A stretch of 64,000 nucleotides of DNA, taken from assembly GCF_004004515.1 (NCBI RefSeq), contig NZ_RXOL01000008.1, forward strand, positions 1 through 64,000, given 5' to 3'. This document shows positions 63,570 to 64,000 of this stretch, one piece after another. The notes beneath the pieces are model-generated. The model did no database searches. It had not been told where the DNA came from and saw only the letters and a list, made by a program, of their open reading frames with translations. Source of the stretch: Croceicoccus ponticola (lineage in GTDB: Bacteria > Pseudomonadota > Alphaproteobacteria > Sphingomonadales > Sphingomonadaceae). Position numbers and translations under genes: made by a program. The number at the start of each line of letters is the position of its first letter. Position 1 is the stretch's first letter.

Positions 63570-64000
63570 ATGTGGAATAACCCTGCGTTCGACGATCACG
63601 AAAAGATCACGCTCGTCCATGATCGCAAGAGCGGCCTTCGGGCCATCATCGCGATCCATTCCACCCATCTGGGCCCGTCCGCCGGCGGCACCCGTTTCTG
63701 GCATTATGCCGACAGCACTGCCGCGCTGACCGATGCGCTGCGCCTGTCGCAGGGCATGAGCTACAAGAACGCGCTGGCCGGGCTTCCCATGGGTGGCGGC
63801 AAGGCGGTGATCCTGGCCGATGAAAACCGCACCAAGACTGAAGAGATGATGCTTGCGTTCGGCGATGCCATCGAAAAGCTGGGCGGCGATTACGTCACGG
63901 CAGAAGATGTCGGCATCACCGAAGCGGACATGGACATCGTCCACCGCCGCACCCGGCACGTCACCGGCCTTTCGGCCAAGGTCGGCGAGCCGACGGTAGG
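63570..64000 (+). CDS. Glu/Leu/Phe/Val dehydrogenase family protein, 5' part (cut by window end)
   Basis: The first 143 residues resemble leucine dehydrogenase: HLGPSAGGTRFWHYADSTAA, MSYKNALAGLPMGGGKAVIL with the catalytic lysine pair, and YVTAEDVGITEADM. The enzyme would deaminate a branched-chain amino acid with NAD to a 2-oxo acid. The reading frame is still open at the window end. ATG 63570 is about 70 bases after tRNA-His. Confidence 0.9.
   Translation, partial: MWNNPAFDDHEKITLVHDRKSGLRAIIAIHSTHLGPSAGGTRFWHYADSTAALTDALRLSQGMSYKNALAGLPMGGGKAVILADENRTKTEEMMLAFGDAIEKLGGDYVTAEDVGITEADMDIVHRRTRHVTGLSAKVGEPTV

Overview
The window comes from a GC-rich alphaproteobacterium, most likely a member of the Sphingomonadales (Sphingomonadaceae/Erythrobacteraceae type). 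The evidence is the gene content and order: a PccR-type regulator next to propionyl-CoA carboxylase, paired Flp pilins, acpP-fabF-mltG, pdeM/hemF, rsh, and very frequent ATGA/TGATG stop-start overlaps. Both window ends cut genes: an acyl-CoA dehydrogenase at the left and a Glu/Leu-type dehydrogenase at the right.

Region 1 (1-16.6 kb) is a catabolic island for a CoA-activated, probably cyclic or steroid/isoprenoid-like substrate. It holds acyl-CoA dehydrogenases, a thiolase-fold protein lacking the nucleophilic cysteine coupled to a DUF35 protein (aldolase-type pair), a Rieske oxygenase, a true thiolase, an OYE-family reductase, an alpha/beta hydrolase, two SDRs, an APH-type phosphotransferase, an acyl-CoA ligase, a TetR regulator, an alpha-methylacyl-CoA racemase and a Baeyer-Villiger monooxygenase. 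A divergent control region near 8.9-9.2 kb and the gap after tetR share a GCTT-n-AAGC motif. The island carries a TonB-receptor tail and an NTF2-like fragment.

Region 2 (16.6-19.6 kb) is a decayed junction: an IS6-family element remnant, the 3' end of a PQQ glucose dehydrogenase gene, a TonB-like envelope protein gene, and a frameshifted glycosyltransferase remnant.

Region 3 (19.6-30.1 kb) is a propionyl-CoA assimilation locus: pccR, then divergently pccB-osmC-mce-ech-mcm-bioB-pccA-csaA. Palindromic TTTGCAAA sites lie between pccR and pccB. The propionyl-CoA expected from Region 1 would be consumed here via methylmalonyl-CoA to succinyl-CoA.

Region 4 (30.2-64 kb) is mostly chromosomal housekeeping: aroB/aroK, xerD, accA, an M48 lipoprotein protease, two Flp pilins, mutT, tRNA-Arg, hemerythrin and phospholipase-D-like genes (possible general stress promoter), oxyR/rnd, a tandem pair of unknown paralogues, aspS, acpP-fabF-mltG, an SLC13 transporter, infC (apparent AUA start), pdeM/hemF, mlaA, rsh, a cyclophilin, tRNA-Val, a lone gspHIJK minor-pseudopilin cluster, tRNA-His and the start of a Leu-dehydrogenase-like gene.
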